The notes beneath the pieces were generated by a model. It had not been told where the DNA came from and did not search any database. It saw only the letters and a list, made by a program, of their open reading frames with translations. From positions 113,736 through 177,735 of the forward strand of contig JAEWAF010000080.1 in NCBI GenBank assembly GCA_023391815.1: 64,000 nucleotides of DNA, written 5' to 3'. Below, one piece after another: positions 55,279 to 63,959 of the stretch. A program made the position numbers and the translations under genes. The stretch's first letter is position 1. The number at the start of each line of letters is the position of its first letter. Source of the stretch: Pseudomonadota bacterium (GTDB lineage: Bacteria; Pseudomonadota; Gammaproteobacteria; Steroidobacterales; Steroidobacteraceae).

Positions 55279-55893
55279 CTAGAGGTCTTCAGCCTTCAGC
55301 TGTATGCGCAGCGCGGCGTACGCGCGAGTGAGATCCCGTAGCACGATCCGGTAAGTCACACCCAATCGATCGGCGATTTCTTTGTACGTCAGGCCCTCAT
55401 TGACATGCAGCAACAGCACTTCGCGTTGCCGCTTCGGCAATCGGTTCACCGCGTTCTGCAAATGTTTGCTGACACGGTTCTGAAACACGGCGTTGTCCGG
55501 CTGGTCGGCCGGATCGACCTGCAATTCGTCGAGCCAGCTGCGATCGTGCGGCTGGCGTACGCGCGAGCGATCGCGCCATTCGTTCGCGACGTTGGCCGCG
55601 ATCCTGAACAGGTAACCTTGTGGATTATCGACCGCGACGTCGTCGCTATAACGCAGCAGACGCAAGAACACTTCTTGCGCGAGATCGTCCACTTCGGCTC
55701 TTGGCACCGAAGCGCGACTCGAGAACCAGCTGCGAATGGGCTTGCGCCAGCGACCGAACCACAGCGTGATCCGGCCGTTGCGCGTCTCCACGGACGACGT
55801 CGCGTCATCCGGGTCGGCGACATCAGCTTGCGTCGCTGGCGCGGACGCGAGACCCGGCTCCCCTCGCTCCAGGTACTTATGGCGGTCGATCAC
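55279..55893 (-). CDS. FecI-like ECF sigma factor 2
   Basis: 204 residues, GTG start (VIDRHKYLERGEPG). Regions 2 and 4 are almost the same as in sigma 1 (QEVFLRLLRYSDDVAVDN; QREVLLLHVNEGLTYKEI), but the N-terminal 40 residues are unrelated in sequence. It is the first gene of the two-gene sigma/FecR 3 unit. Promoter targets are unknown; a FecI-type promoter ahead of the receptor or of the precursor would be expected. Confidence 0.95.
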   Translation of the reverse strand: MIDRHKYLERGEPGLASAPATQADVADPDDATSSVETRNGRITLWFGRWRKPIRSWFSSRASVPRAEVDDLAQEVFLRLLRYSDDVAVDNPQGYLFRIAANVANEWRDRSRVRQPHDRSWLDELQVDPADQPDNAVFQNRVSKHLQNAVNRLPKRQREVLLLHVNEGLTYKEIADRLGVTYRIVLRDLTRAYAALRIQLKAEDL

Positions 55894-56020
55894 TCGATTT
55901 CCCTATGTGTGAAGCAGCGCGACTTTGCCTTGCCGCGATTATCTCACCCGCTGAGCAAGTGTGCTCGCGCGCGGCGTCATCCGTCATTAAGTACTGACCG
56001 GGAGCGCCTGCAATGCCAAC

Positions 56021-56047
56021 CCCCGGAGGCGAAGAATGCCTCCGGGG
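56021..56047. other. Perfect 10-bp stem-loop downstream of the GntR gene
   Basis: CCCCGGAGGC-GAAGAAT-GCCTCCGGGG, 13 nt past the GntR stop on the minus strand. It may act as a terminator or 3' stabiliser, but no T-run follows. Shares the CCTCCGG core with the hairpin at 52892. Confidence 0.55.
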
Positions 56048-56059
56048 AGTTCGATGAGT

Positions 56060-56785
56060 TTATTTATTTTCGGCAAGAAACGGACGAAACAGCAGCTCTT
56101 TGCAGATCGCCGACACCAGCTCGCGGCGTCGCTGGTGATAATTCTGTAACGCCGCCTGCAATTGCTCTTTGTTGTTTTCGCTGTACAGCTGACGCAGGCG
56201 CGCCAGCTCATCGACCGCATCCTCGATGATCTCGCCTTCGATCATGCGCGCGTGATGCAACCGATCGTTGAAGTTGCGAATGATGTCCGCGAGCTCGCCG
56301 ATGCCCGAACGAGTGGCGATGCGCACGAACAGATCGTCGATCGTACGCGTCAACTGATCGGGCTGGTCCGACAACGGCAACGACGCGAAGATCTTCGAAG
56401 GTACTTTCGTATCATCGTCAGACATTGCCGCCGCGTTCCATTCTCGAATCGCCGAGTCGAGCAATGTTTGGTTCAGCGTGTACAGACCACGCAACTCCTC
56501 TTCCGACGCGGTCTTCGCGAAGAAGCCTCGCTTCGGCGCGAACACGATCAGCCGCTCCGCGGCGAGTCTGGTCAATGCTTCGCGCACAGGCGTGGTACTC
56601 ACGCCAAGCTCTTCGGCGAGCGTCCCTATCTGCAACAACTGTCCTGGCGCAAGCGTATGCGCCAGCAACAGCGATTTGATCCGGTCGTAGATTCCTTCCA
56701 CGGCGTGGTCGCTGCTGGCCTTGCGGCTGGTGGTTTCTTCTCGTTTCAACACAAAGATTCGCTTGCTTGGATCCGCTGAGAGCAT
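56060..56785 (-). CDS. GntR-family transcriptional regulator (FCD type)
   Basis: 241 residues from ATG 56785 with GGAGGG at good spacing. N-terminal winged HTH (IKSLLLAHTLAPGQLLQIGTLAEELGVSTTPVREALTRLAAERLI) and an alpha-helical C-terminal effector domain of the FadR/FCD class. GntR regulators with FecI/FecR/TonB receptor sets are a repeated feature of proteobacterial lasso loci of the astexin type; regulation of the precursor operon is inferred. Confidence 0.9.
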   Translation of the reverse strand: MLSADPSKRIFVLKREETTSRKASSDHAVEGIYDRIKSLLLAHTLAPGQLLQIGTLAEELGVSTTPVREALTRLAAERLIVFAPKRGFFAKTASEEELRGLYTLNQTLLDSAIREWNAAAMSDDDTKVPSKIFASLPLSDQPDQLTRTIDDLFVRIATRSGIGELADIIRNFNDRLHHARMIEGEIIEDAVDELARLRQLYSENNKEQLQAALQNYHQRRRELVSAICKELLFRPFLAENK

Positions 56786-57401
56786 GGTGCGCCCTCCGTA
56801 GTTAACCTGAAGATGAAAACCTTTGAGACGTCGACGTCCCACCCTGCTGTGCTGTCGTCACCCTTACCCCCGGCAGCGCCATTCTGGTAATGCGCCTGTA
56901 ATTTCTTTGGTACCGACGGCGAATCCGCCTGCGCCGCCGGCGTTGTTTGCAATTGCTCGCCGAGCAACACCATTGAGGTGCCGATCCCGGAGCTCACGGA
57001 GATTTGAACGATGAACGCGACAGGCGGGCCGAGCGCCCGATTCCTCGGTGCTGCGCGCCTGACATCGTTCGATGAAACCCTGCGCGACCTCGTGCTGATG
57101 CATGGCCGATTCCCTCAACCACTTCCGCTGATGACGTCGAAAAATCCCTTTGGATCAGGTCGCTACCGGTCGACGACCTGTCCTCGACGCCGCAATATTC
57201 CCTGCCGTGCCGTGCCGACGATGCGATGTGCCAGAGGGCATCCCGACCAATACTCGGCGATACAGGGTTGGCAAAAACTACCAGAGGCCGCCGTGACGCT
57301 TCGGCGAAGTAACGGCAAATTCGGAAAATGCCTAGAGATGAACTTCTAGAGATGACCGGTCTTAGCTTCTTTTTTGTATGAGTTGCGAGTCAGCGGTCGA
57401 A
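56786..57401. other. 616-bp interval with no supported gene
   Basis: It lies between the starts of the GntR gene and the 3' end of the quinone oxidoreductase. Several frames are open for about 80-110 codons on both strands, but none has a good ribosome site or recognisable product. A minus-strand frame around 56830-57050 reads as a signal-peptide-like hydrophobic run followed by polar sequence; it could be a decayed gene. A short direct repeat CTAGAGATGA occurs near 57332 and 57347. Confidence 0.5.
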
Positions 57402-58394
57402 TCAAACCACCGAGCCATCGACCTCGAGCACGATCTTCCCTCGATGGGCACTACTTTCCATATACGCATGAGCCTCAGTCGCACGCTCGAGCGGCACGAC
57501 CTTGTCGACGATGGGCTTGATCGCGCCACTAGCCAGTAACGGCCACACTACTTCCAACAGGCGGGTCTTGATGAACCGCTTGAATGTCACATCGCGCGGA
57601 CGAAGGGCCGAGCCAGTGATTACCAGCCGGCGCTGAAGGACGCGCAACAGATCGGCCTCCCCTTTGATGCCGCCTTGAGTGGCGATGATGACCAGCCTTC
57701 CTTCGATGGCGAGCGTAGCGATGTTCTTTGACAGATAACTACCGCCCACCATGTCGAGCAGCACATTCACGCCACGCTTGGACGTTTCGTCGGCGATGAC
57801 GGCAACGAAATCTTCCGTCTTGTAGTTGATCGCGCGTTTCGCTCCGAGCTGCTCGCAGAAACGACACTTGTCATCGCTGCCCGCCGTGGTGAACACGGTG
57901 TGGCCCAACGCCTTTGCTAGCTGAATGGCTGACACACCGATGCCACTGGAGCCGCCATGTACTAAAAATGTCTCGCTCGGCTGCAGCCGACCGAACTCGA
58001 ACACATTGCTCCACACGGTGAAGTACGCCTCGGGCAGCGAGGCCGCTTCGATCATGCTGAGCGAGCCGGGAATCGGCAGCACTTGCGCCTCATCCACCGC
58101 GCAATACTCGGCGTAGCCGCCGCCTTGCAGGAGCGCGCACACCCTGTCGCCCACTTTGAAGTCGCGAACGGCCGAGCCAACGGCCGTTACGACGCCCGCG
58201 CATTCCAAACCGGGATGGCTCGGTGCGCCGGGCGGCGGCGGATAGCCGCCCTTGCGCTGAAGAACGTCCGCTCGATTGATACCGGCGGCGGCGATCTTGA
58301 TGAGCACTTCACTCGGCTGCGGTGTCGGCGTGGGACGCTGCGCGAGAACGAGTGCGTCTGGACCGCCGGGCTGTGGCACATCAATGATCTTCAT
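57402..58394 (-). CDS. NAD(P)H:quinone oxidoreductase, PIG3-like (zinc-less MDR)
   Basis: 330 residues. MDR signatures: AAAGINRADVLQRKGGYPPPPG, HPGLECAGVVTAVG, VGDRVCALLQGGGYAEYC and the NADPH site HGGSSGIGVSAIQLAKALG. The zinc ligands of alcohol dehydrogenases are absent. Family members reduce quinones by one or two electrons in the cytoplasm. It is a single-gene transcript, upstream of the YIP1-family gene by 38 bp. Confidence 0.92.
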   Translation of the reverse strand: MKIIDVPQPGGPDALVLAQRPTPTPQPSEVLIKIAAAGINRADVLQRKGGYPPPPGAPSHPGLECAGVVTAVGSAVRDFKVGDRVCALLQGGGYAEYCAVDEAQVLPIPGSLSMIEAASLPEAYFTVWSNVFEFGRLQPSETFLVHGGSSGIGVSAIQLAKALGHTVFTTAGSDDKCRFCEQLGAKRAINYKTEDFVAVIADETSKRGVNVLLDMVGGSYLSKNIATLAIEGRLVIIATQGGIKGEADLLRVLQRRLVITGSALRPRDVTFKRFIKTRLLEVVWPLLASGAIKPIVDKVVPLERATEAHAYMESSAHRGKIVLEVDGSVV

Positions 58395-58432
58395 ACCTTC
58401 GACCTCAACCCGGCTCGTCCACCCTTGCAGTG

Positions 58433-59689
58433 TCAGTTCTTGACCCCTTCGGTCCGCAGATCCGCCAGGCCGTCCAGATCCAATTCTTCGGCCGCGTCAC
58501 GCAGCTCGCTCACGCTGCCCGCCGCGCCTTCGACCTTCACTGTGAAGCGATCGCCGACAACGACGGTGTACTGACCCTGAGACGCACCGCTATCCCACTC
58601 CTGATGCATCAAACGATCGTCCTCGCGAAAAGTTTTCTCCTGACGACCATTCTCTTCCTTTTCACCTTCCACGCCGGCCCAGCTGGCGAGACCGAGCAGC
58701 CCCTTGGCACTGCCCGCGTCGGTGATCTCGAGCCGGACTTCGCGACCGGAGTCGTTGGAATACGTCGCCGTTGCCGTCGAGACCTGCAATCCCAAGGCGC
58801 CGCTGCGCTCGGCGGAAATGCTCGACCGGCTCAGACCGGCCAGCTCCTCCGGCACGAATGACTTCAAACGCTCCGGCGCGAGCGACTCGACCTGCTGGCC
58901 GCCGCCCATCGCGGCCCCAAACACCGCCTTGAGCGCCTGTTCCTGCGCGGCTTGATCACCCGACTTCTGCGCCTCTTCGAGCTTCTTGTTGGCCGCCTCC
59001 ATGTCCTCGCCCCACTTCTGCATCTTGCCCAGCGGGCTGTTCTCATCGAACTTCACATCGTCATCGTCGCTGGAAGAGCTATAGGACGCCCCGCTCATCA
59101 CGCTACCGACACCGGCGATGCCGCCGACCACCACACCAATGACGGCGCCCACCACGATCGCGATGATGACGATCACCACGGTGTAACCCGCCGCTTTCTC
59201 CGGAGGGCACTTCATCGTGTGCGGCAAGCCCAGATACATCAGATAAATGCTGTAGATGCCGCCGGCGATCATCAACAGCAGGCCCAGACCCGGGACGATC
59301 TGCGCGATCCCCGCGACCCAGCTGGCGGTGTACGCGTACACCACGACCTTGAGCGCTTGAATGTTGTTTTTCTGGCCGCCGAACGTCGGCGCGAGCGCAT
59401 CGACGATCAAGCCCAGCACGTAGAGCATCACCAGCGACAAGACATAAGTCAGCACCATCGTGGTCAAGCCAGCGCCGATACCGATGCGATAGGTGCCGGC
59501 GAACATGATGGACGTGCCGATCACGCTGGTCTTCAGGAACGTGAAGATCGCCGGAATGGCGGCGAGCCAGATGGCGTAGCCCTTGAAGAGGTCGGCAGTC
59601 GTGGTCGACTCGCCGGCGATCACCGGCCACTCGGTCTTCGGGGACAGCAGGATGGCCTTGGCGCGAGCCATCAGTTTGTTGAGATCCAA
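58433..59689 (-). CDS. YIP1-family membrane protein with long soluble C-terminus
   Basis: 418 residues. Residues 1-205 contain five or six helices of the YIP1 type (SPKTEWPVIAGESTTTADLFKGYA; YRIGIGAGLTTMVLTYVLSLVMLYVLGLIVDALAPTFGG). Residues ~210-418 form a soluble, partly coiled region (EDMEAANKKLEEAQKSGDQAAQEQALK) ending in a beta-rich domain. In bacteria this family is common but without known function. The start at 59689 is followed by a clear MDLNKLMARAKAILLSPKTEW opening typical of the family. Confidence 0.85.
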   Translation of the reverse strand: MDLNKLMARAKAILLSPKTEWPVIAGESTTTADLFKGYAIWLAAIPAIFTFLKTSVIGTSIMFAGTYRIGIGAGLTTMVLTYVLSLVMLYVLGLIVDALAPTFGGQKNNIQALKVVVYAYTASWVAGIAQIVPGLGLLLMIAGGIYSIYLMYLGLPHTMKCPPEKAAGYTVVIVIIAIVVGAVIGVVVGGIAGVGSVMSGASYSSSSDDDDVKFDENSPLGKMQKWGEDMEAANKKLEEAQKSGDQAAQEQALKAVFGAAMGGGQQVESLAPERLKSFVPEELAGLSRSSISAERSGALGLQVSTATATYSNDSGREVRLEITDAGSAKGLLGLASWAGVEGEKEENGRQEKTFREDDRLMHQEWDSGASQGQYTVVVGDRFTVKVEGAAGSVSELRDAAEELDLDGLADLRTEGVKN

Positions 59690-59919
59690 AGGGATTCTCC
59701 TGGTTCGTTGATTGAATTGGCGCTGGAGCGGTGCTGTCCCGCCGACGACTCCGGCCGTTTTGGTAAGTATCTAATTCGTATGAGAAATTAGCAATCGCCG
59801 CCAAGCTCTCGCCCACTCTGGGACGGATTCGGAGGCAGGCACTGCCCGTGCCTCGAGACCGCAACCGCACACGTCTATGTATGCCAGAAGCGTGGCGCAG
59901 GTATCACTGACCGAAAGAC

Positions 59920-62900
59920 CTAAAGAGGCTCAGTAAGCTCTCTATACCGACAGTATGCGTTGGCCAACTCCATTTGCCGCGGCGTCGTGCACGCCGGCCC
60001 GAAGATCGCTGGCGACGCGACCAGCACGCATACACACTTCGCGCGAGACACAGCGACATTGAGTCGATTCAAGCTGTAGAGGAACTCCATGCCTCGTGGC
60101 GCATCGGCGTGCGACGACGTGGTCACCGAGTAGATGACGATCGCGGCTTCCTGTCCCTGAAACTTGTCAACGGTGCCGACGCGCGCTCCTGGCAGTCGAC
60201 GTTGAATCTCAAACACCTGTGCGTTGTACGGCGCGATGATCAGAATGTCTTCGAGCGTGATCGACCGTGAATGTCCATCGCGATCGGACCAGGCTGCGCC
60301 CGCCGCCAATGTTTCTTCGACCAATTGCTGAACCGCCTCGGCTTCTTCCGGTGCTGAGTTCTGATTGCCCTCGTGCACCACCGGGAGAAATCGCAAGCCG
60401 GAGCCACGAATGCGACCTTGCGATGTGATTTCCTGGCGTCCGAGACCGACGCGACACGTCAGCCGGCCTTCGTAGAACAGCTCCGACGTGAACGAACAAA
60501 TGTCGGGATGCAACCGCCAGGTTTCTTCTAGAAACAAGCCCTGCCCTTCGCCGATGGTCGCCGCCTCGCCGAGCACATGATCGAGCGCCGACACGTCTGT
60601 GCCTTCCGGATGACTGCCCTGAATCGGTTGCTCCAACTGCCGAGGATCGCCGAGCAATACCAGGGCCCGACACGCTTGCGACACCGCCAGCACGTTCGCC
60701 AGGGACATTTGAGCCGCCTCGTCGACGAACAAAGTATCGACTGCTTCGAACGCATCCGCTCTCGACCACAGCCACGCTGTTCCCGCCACCACCTGACACG
60801 ACGTGCCGATCGCCGCGAGCGCCTTCTCGTTATCCGTCTCGAAGCGGATGCCCGGCACGTCGGCCGTTTTGTCCGCGACCTTCTGCAAACACTGCACTTC
60901 GAGCCCCATGCGAGCGGCGAGTTCGACGACCTTGTCGAGTAGGTTGCGGATGACTTTGTGACTATTCGCGGTCACACCGACTTTCCTGCCCGCCTTCACC
61001 AATGCGCAAATCATCTGCGCCGCCGTGAACGTCTTTCCCGCGCCAGGCGGCCCTTGAATCGGCAGGACCCCACTGCTCAGCTTTGTCGCCACGCGAACCG
61101 CGGCGTCGCTCGCCGACTCACCCTCGAATTGCAATGCCTCGCCGCCTAAACGAGGCGGAACTCTGAGCAGAAGATCCCTCGCGGCCTGATACGCGCCGAC
61201 GCCTGAGATGCCGTGGTCGGCAACGTGAGCGCCGAGACGCGACAACGCATCCGCCATCACACCCGTGCGCACCAAGTCATGCGCGAATGCCGCTCGTGGG
61301 TGTAGCGCAACCGTGTCGCCCCGTTTCTTGATGTCGATGGTGCCGCTTTCGATCGATACGGCCGCGACCGTTCCCAACTTCTGCTCTTGAGTCAGATGCA
61401 ACGTGTCGCCTTCCCTGAGCTCCATCTCCTGCGGCGGAAACTGATAACGATGGATCGGTGCTCGCGCCGTCCCACCCACGCTGCCTCGAAACACCAGCCC
61501 AGCGACGCCGTAGCGCTCGTCCTGCAAGTCCTCAGCCGTCAAATCGGCAAGGCGGAAGAACTCCCACCATGACGACTTCAGCTCTCGGCGATGCCAATCG
61601 AGCGAATGCGCGAGAATCCATCGAGCTTGCTGCTCGACCGAGCGAGCTGCTGCGTCCGGCGGCACATCGGCGGTGAGGCGATCCACGAGTGCCGCGACCT
61701 CACGTTGACGGTCATCCAGTTCGGGCGACGGCGCTGAATCGGCCTGCGTCGGGCGTGGAAGCGCCGCGCCGTTGGCAATCATTTCGTGCCTGATCTTCTC
61801 CAACCAGTCCCGCAGCCTCTGCGCCGACAGACAATCGTCGCGGTTGTAACGGAGCACGATTTCCTTGCTCTCATCGGAGATGGCGGCCGTGTCGTTGAGC
61901 TCCAGACGGGCCTGCAACTTCGCCAAAGCGCTTCTGACCTCGACCAGCGGCACGCTGCGATTGAAATCGTAGAACGTTTCGAGGTTCTTGATCGAGTATC
62001 TCTCCACGCTCGCTCGGATGCTCTGGCGCGCGATCGTATAGAGATCGACGAACAGCGAGGCGCGCAACATGCGATCAATCTCATCTTCTCGCGTCGCATA
62101 TCGCCCCATCAGTCGCTTCAGCGCGCTCGGCTCGTATGGGGCGTAGTGGTAGATGTGCAGCCCTGGATGTCGGGCCCATCGAGCCATAACGAAATCCACA
62201 AATCGCTCGAACGCCGCTCGCTCCTCCACCCGCGAGAACGCCCACTCGCCGACGTAGTTGCGTGTGCCGCTCGTATCCGTAGTGACGTAGCCGAACAGAA
62301 ACTCCAATCCTTCCTCGCCGACGAACGGGTCCGCTTCCAGATCTAGAAAGATGTCGCCGGGCGATGGCTCCGGCAGGCGATACAGACCAGCATTCGGTGT
62401 CAGCGGCAATGGCTCGAAGATTTCCCGCGCCCCCTGCCTTCCTTCCCATTGCACTCGCGCCTGCTCGCGGCTTCGCTCGAACGATTGCACGAGCCCCCGC
62501 TCGGGTTTCCAAGGCAAAGGTAGCGGCAACTGCGCCAAGCTGGCCAGCGTCGTGACGTTATGCCGAGAAAGCTCGGCGATCTGCATCGCGGAGATGCCGG
62601 CGACCAGGCACAAATGATCATCCCGCCGCCGCCGGGTATCGCACTCCCGTCGCCACCGGCAGATGTCGCAGTGATCCTTCGGATGCGGATAGGTGGGCTC
62701 GCTTTCCGGCGACGTCAGCGAACGCTCCAGGGCCGTACGCACTTGGCGGTAATAGGCTGCATAAGCAGCCGTTCTGTAGCTCTCAGGCTCGAAGCCGCGG
62801 CCTGGCGTGACAACATGCATGTACTCCGGCGCCAGCCCTTGCGCATTGGCCAGCAGATCCGAATACAGGCACAGCTGAAGCACCGTGCCCCCTTTCGTCT

Positions 62901-63315
62901 CTCGCGCCAGCTTGGTGTCGACGACCTCATACGACCAGTCGCCCAGCGCGCTCGGCTTCGGCACTCGACGAAGCACGTCCGTCCGCCCGCTCCACGCGCC
63001 TTCCAGAAACGCACCTTGGACGATGACATCGGTGCCCGCCCGCATGGCCGCCATTGTCTGCTCAACCTGCGCCGGAGCGATGCCAATCCCCTCGATCTCG
63101 ACGACCCTCAAGCCAAGCGAACGCAAGTGCTCGACATACGCTCGCTCGTGCGCGGCCCCTCGCTCCCACAAAACTTCGAGTGATGGATCCCACAGCTCGG
63201 GCTTCGCCAACGCGCCCGTCGCCACCTGCGCATCCAGGTGCGTCAGGTGGTGGCAGTTCAAGTGGCCAACGAGATCGGAAGCGCTGAGCTGGAGCGCGTG
63301 GCCGCGTTTAAGCAA
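59920..63315 (-). CDS. TM0106-family RecB-like nuclease / UPF1-type SF1 helicase
   Basis: 1131 residues, probably TTG start at 63315 (LKRGHALQLSASDLVGHLNC). The N-terminus has a RecB/Cas4-like nuclease core with VVDTKLARETKGGTVLQL and Cys pair CDICRWRREC. A DEDD/RNase H-like segment follows (DIFLDLEADPF; YNRDDCLSAQRL), then a superfamily 1 helicase (GPPGAGKTFTAA; TLFVDEAAQMS; GDPRQLEQP; VGTVDKFQGQEA; LNVAVSRAK). The three-module layout is that of TM0106-type proteins, linked to DNA or RNA processing; some genomes associate them with defence. Isolated here, without flanking defence genes. Confidence 0.87.
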   Translation of the reverse strand: MLKRGHALQLSASDLVGHLNCHHLTHLDAQVATGALAKPELWDPSLEVLWERGAAHERAYVEHLRSLGLRVVEIEGIGIAPAQVEQTMAAMRAGTDVIVQGAFLEGAWSGRTDVLRRVPKPSALGDWSYEVVDTKLARETKGGTVLQLCLYSDLLANAQGLAPEYMHVVTPGRGFEPESYRTAAYAAYYRQVRTALERSLTSPESEPTYPHPKDHCDICRWRRECDTRRRRDDHLCLVAGISAMQIAELSRHNVTTLASLAQLPLPLPWKPERGLVQSFERSREQARVQWEGRQGAREIFEPLPLTPNAGLYRLPEPSPGDIFLDLEADPFVGEEGLEFLFGYVTTDTSGTRNYVGEWAFSRVEERAAFERFVDFVMARWARHPGLHIYHYAPYEPSALKRLMGRYATREDEIDRMLRASLFVDLYTIARQSIRASVERYSIKNLETFYDFNRSVPLVEVRSALAKLQARLELNDTAAISDESKEIVLRYNRDDCLSAQRLRDWLEKIRHEMIANGAALPRPTQADSAPSPELDDRQREVAALVDRLTADVPPDAAARSVEQQARWILAHSLDWHRRELKSSWWEFFRLADLTAEDLQDERYGVAGLVFRGSVGGTARAPIHRYQFPPQEMELREGDTLHLTQEQKLGTVAAVSIESGTIDIKKRGDTVALHPRAAFAHDLVRTGVMADALSRLGAHVADHGISGVGAYQAARDLLLRVPPRLGGEALQFEGESASDAAVRVATKLSSGVLPIQGPPGAGKTFTAAQMICALVKAGRKVGVTANSHKVIRNLLDKVVELAARMGLEVQCLQKVADKTADVPGIRFETDNEKALAAIGTSCQVVAGTAWLWSRADAFEAVDTLFVDEAAQMSLANVLAVSQACRALVLLGDPRQLEQPIQGSHPEGTDVSALDHVLGEAATIGEGQGLFLEETWRLHPDICSFTSELFYEGRLTCRVGLGRQEITSQGRIRGSGLRFLPVVHEGNQNSAPEEAEAVQQLVEETLAAGAAWSDRDGHSRSITLEDILIIAPYNAQVFEIQRRLPGARVGTVDKFQGQEAAIVIYSVTTSSHADAPRGMEFLYSLNRLNVAVSRAKCVCVLVASPAIFGPACTTPRQMELANAYCRYRELTEPL

Positions 63316-63773
63316 GGGAATCCCGGCCGGACTGGTTGAATAGGGGCGGTGACTTTACAACGCGCCTTGCGCTCGCCATATCGCGGTTCACCGCTTGGCC
63401 CTCCGAGCCTTTGAGAACGCAATAGGGGTATCGCGCGACCCCCTAGACCGGGTCAAAAAAGGTTGCAGCCCCATCTTCCCTGAGAGGCTGCAATTTCAAC
63501 TCCGCGTCTTTCCGGCGCCCGGCCCGCAGATCCGCAGCGGACCTCCTCCCTGAGGCCCGCTACAAACCACCAAGGGCGAACCAAGCACCTAGGTCCTATG
63601 ATCTCTGGGTCTCTGTACACATGGACCGGATAACTTACTGAGATTAACCCCCTCTTTACCGAGGGTGTGATTTTTATTTTTCAGCTCCGCAAGTGGACGT
63701 ATTGTTGTTTACTAACGGTAAGCGTTATTTACCAAAGGGCAGGAGGTCGTCATAAATCCTTAAAGGAACCGTC
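63316..63773. other. 458-bp interval before lasso precursor 2
   Basis: No gene was supported. It holds a stem TTGCAGCC (63463-63470) with GGCTGCAA (63486-63493) followed by TTTC. A T-rich stretch follows around 63666-63682. Near the precursor there is an imperfect palindrome with TAACG-GTAAG-CGTTA core (63713-63727), a candidate operator for precursor 2. It is visibly lower in GC than the neighbouring genes. Confidence 0.5.
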
Positions 63774-63920
63774 ATGAACAACAATACCGAAGAGAGAGCG
63801 GATGAGGTTCAAGGGATTGAGATGATCGATTTGGGTGACGTGGCAGAGGAGACGAAGGAGGGGGGATTGTTCCCCACCGTAAAAGACTCCTGCTGTACGT
63901 ATACGTACTTGCCAGAATAA
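63774..63920 (+). CDS. Lasso-type peptide precursor 2 (window edge)
   Basis: 48 residues; AAAGGAA lies about 7 bases upstream of ATG 63774. The leader MIDLGDVAEETK aligns residue for residue with LLDLGDATIETR of precursor 1, including the Thr before a basic residue. The following EGGLFPTVKDSCCTYTYLPE also puts its only possible ring Asp ten residues after the basic residue. It contains an adjacent cysteine pair. Genes that would process it (B, C) lie beyond the window, or it could be handled by the first cluster in trans. Confidence 0.75.
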   Translation: MNNNTEERADEVQGIEMIDLGDVAEETKEGGLFPTVKDSCCTYTYLPE

Positions 63921-63940
63921 TCAAAAAAAAAAAACGGACG

Positions 63941-63959
63941 GGGGCCCGCGCGTGGCCCC
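63941..63959 (+). promoter_or_regulatory. Hairpin after lasso precursor 2
   Basis: GGGGCC (63941-63946) pairs with GGCCCC (63954-63959) around a CGCGCGT loop, preceded by a 12-base run of A directly after the stop codon. The position mirrors the hairpins after precursor 1. No T-run follows in the visible sequence. Confidence 0.45.

Noticed and set aside
63425..63457. CCCCCTAGACCGGGTC-type motif as an attachment site or origin
   Set aside because: It has partial symmetry only, no flanking integrase or tRNA and no second copy in the window.
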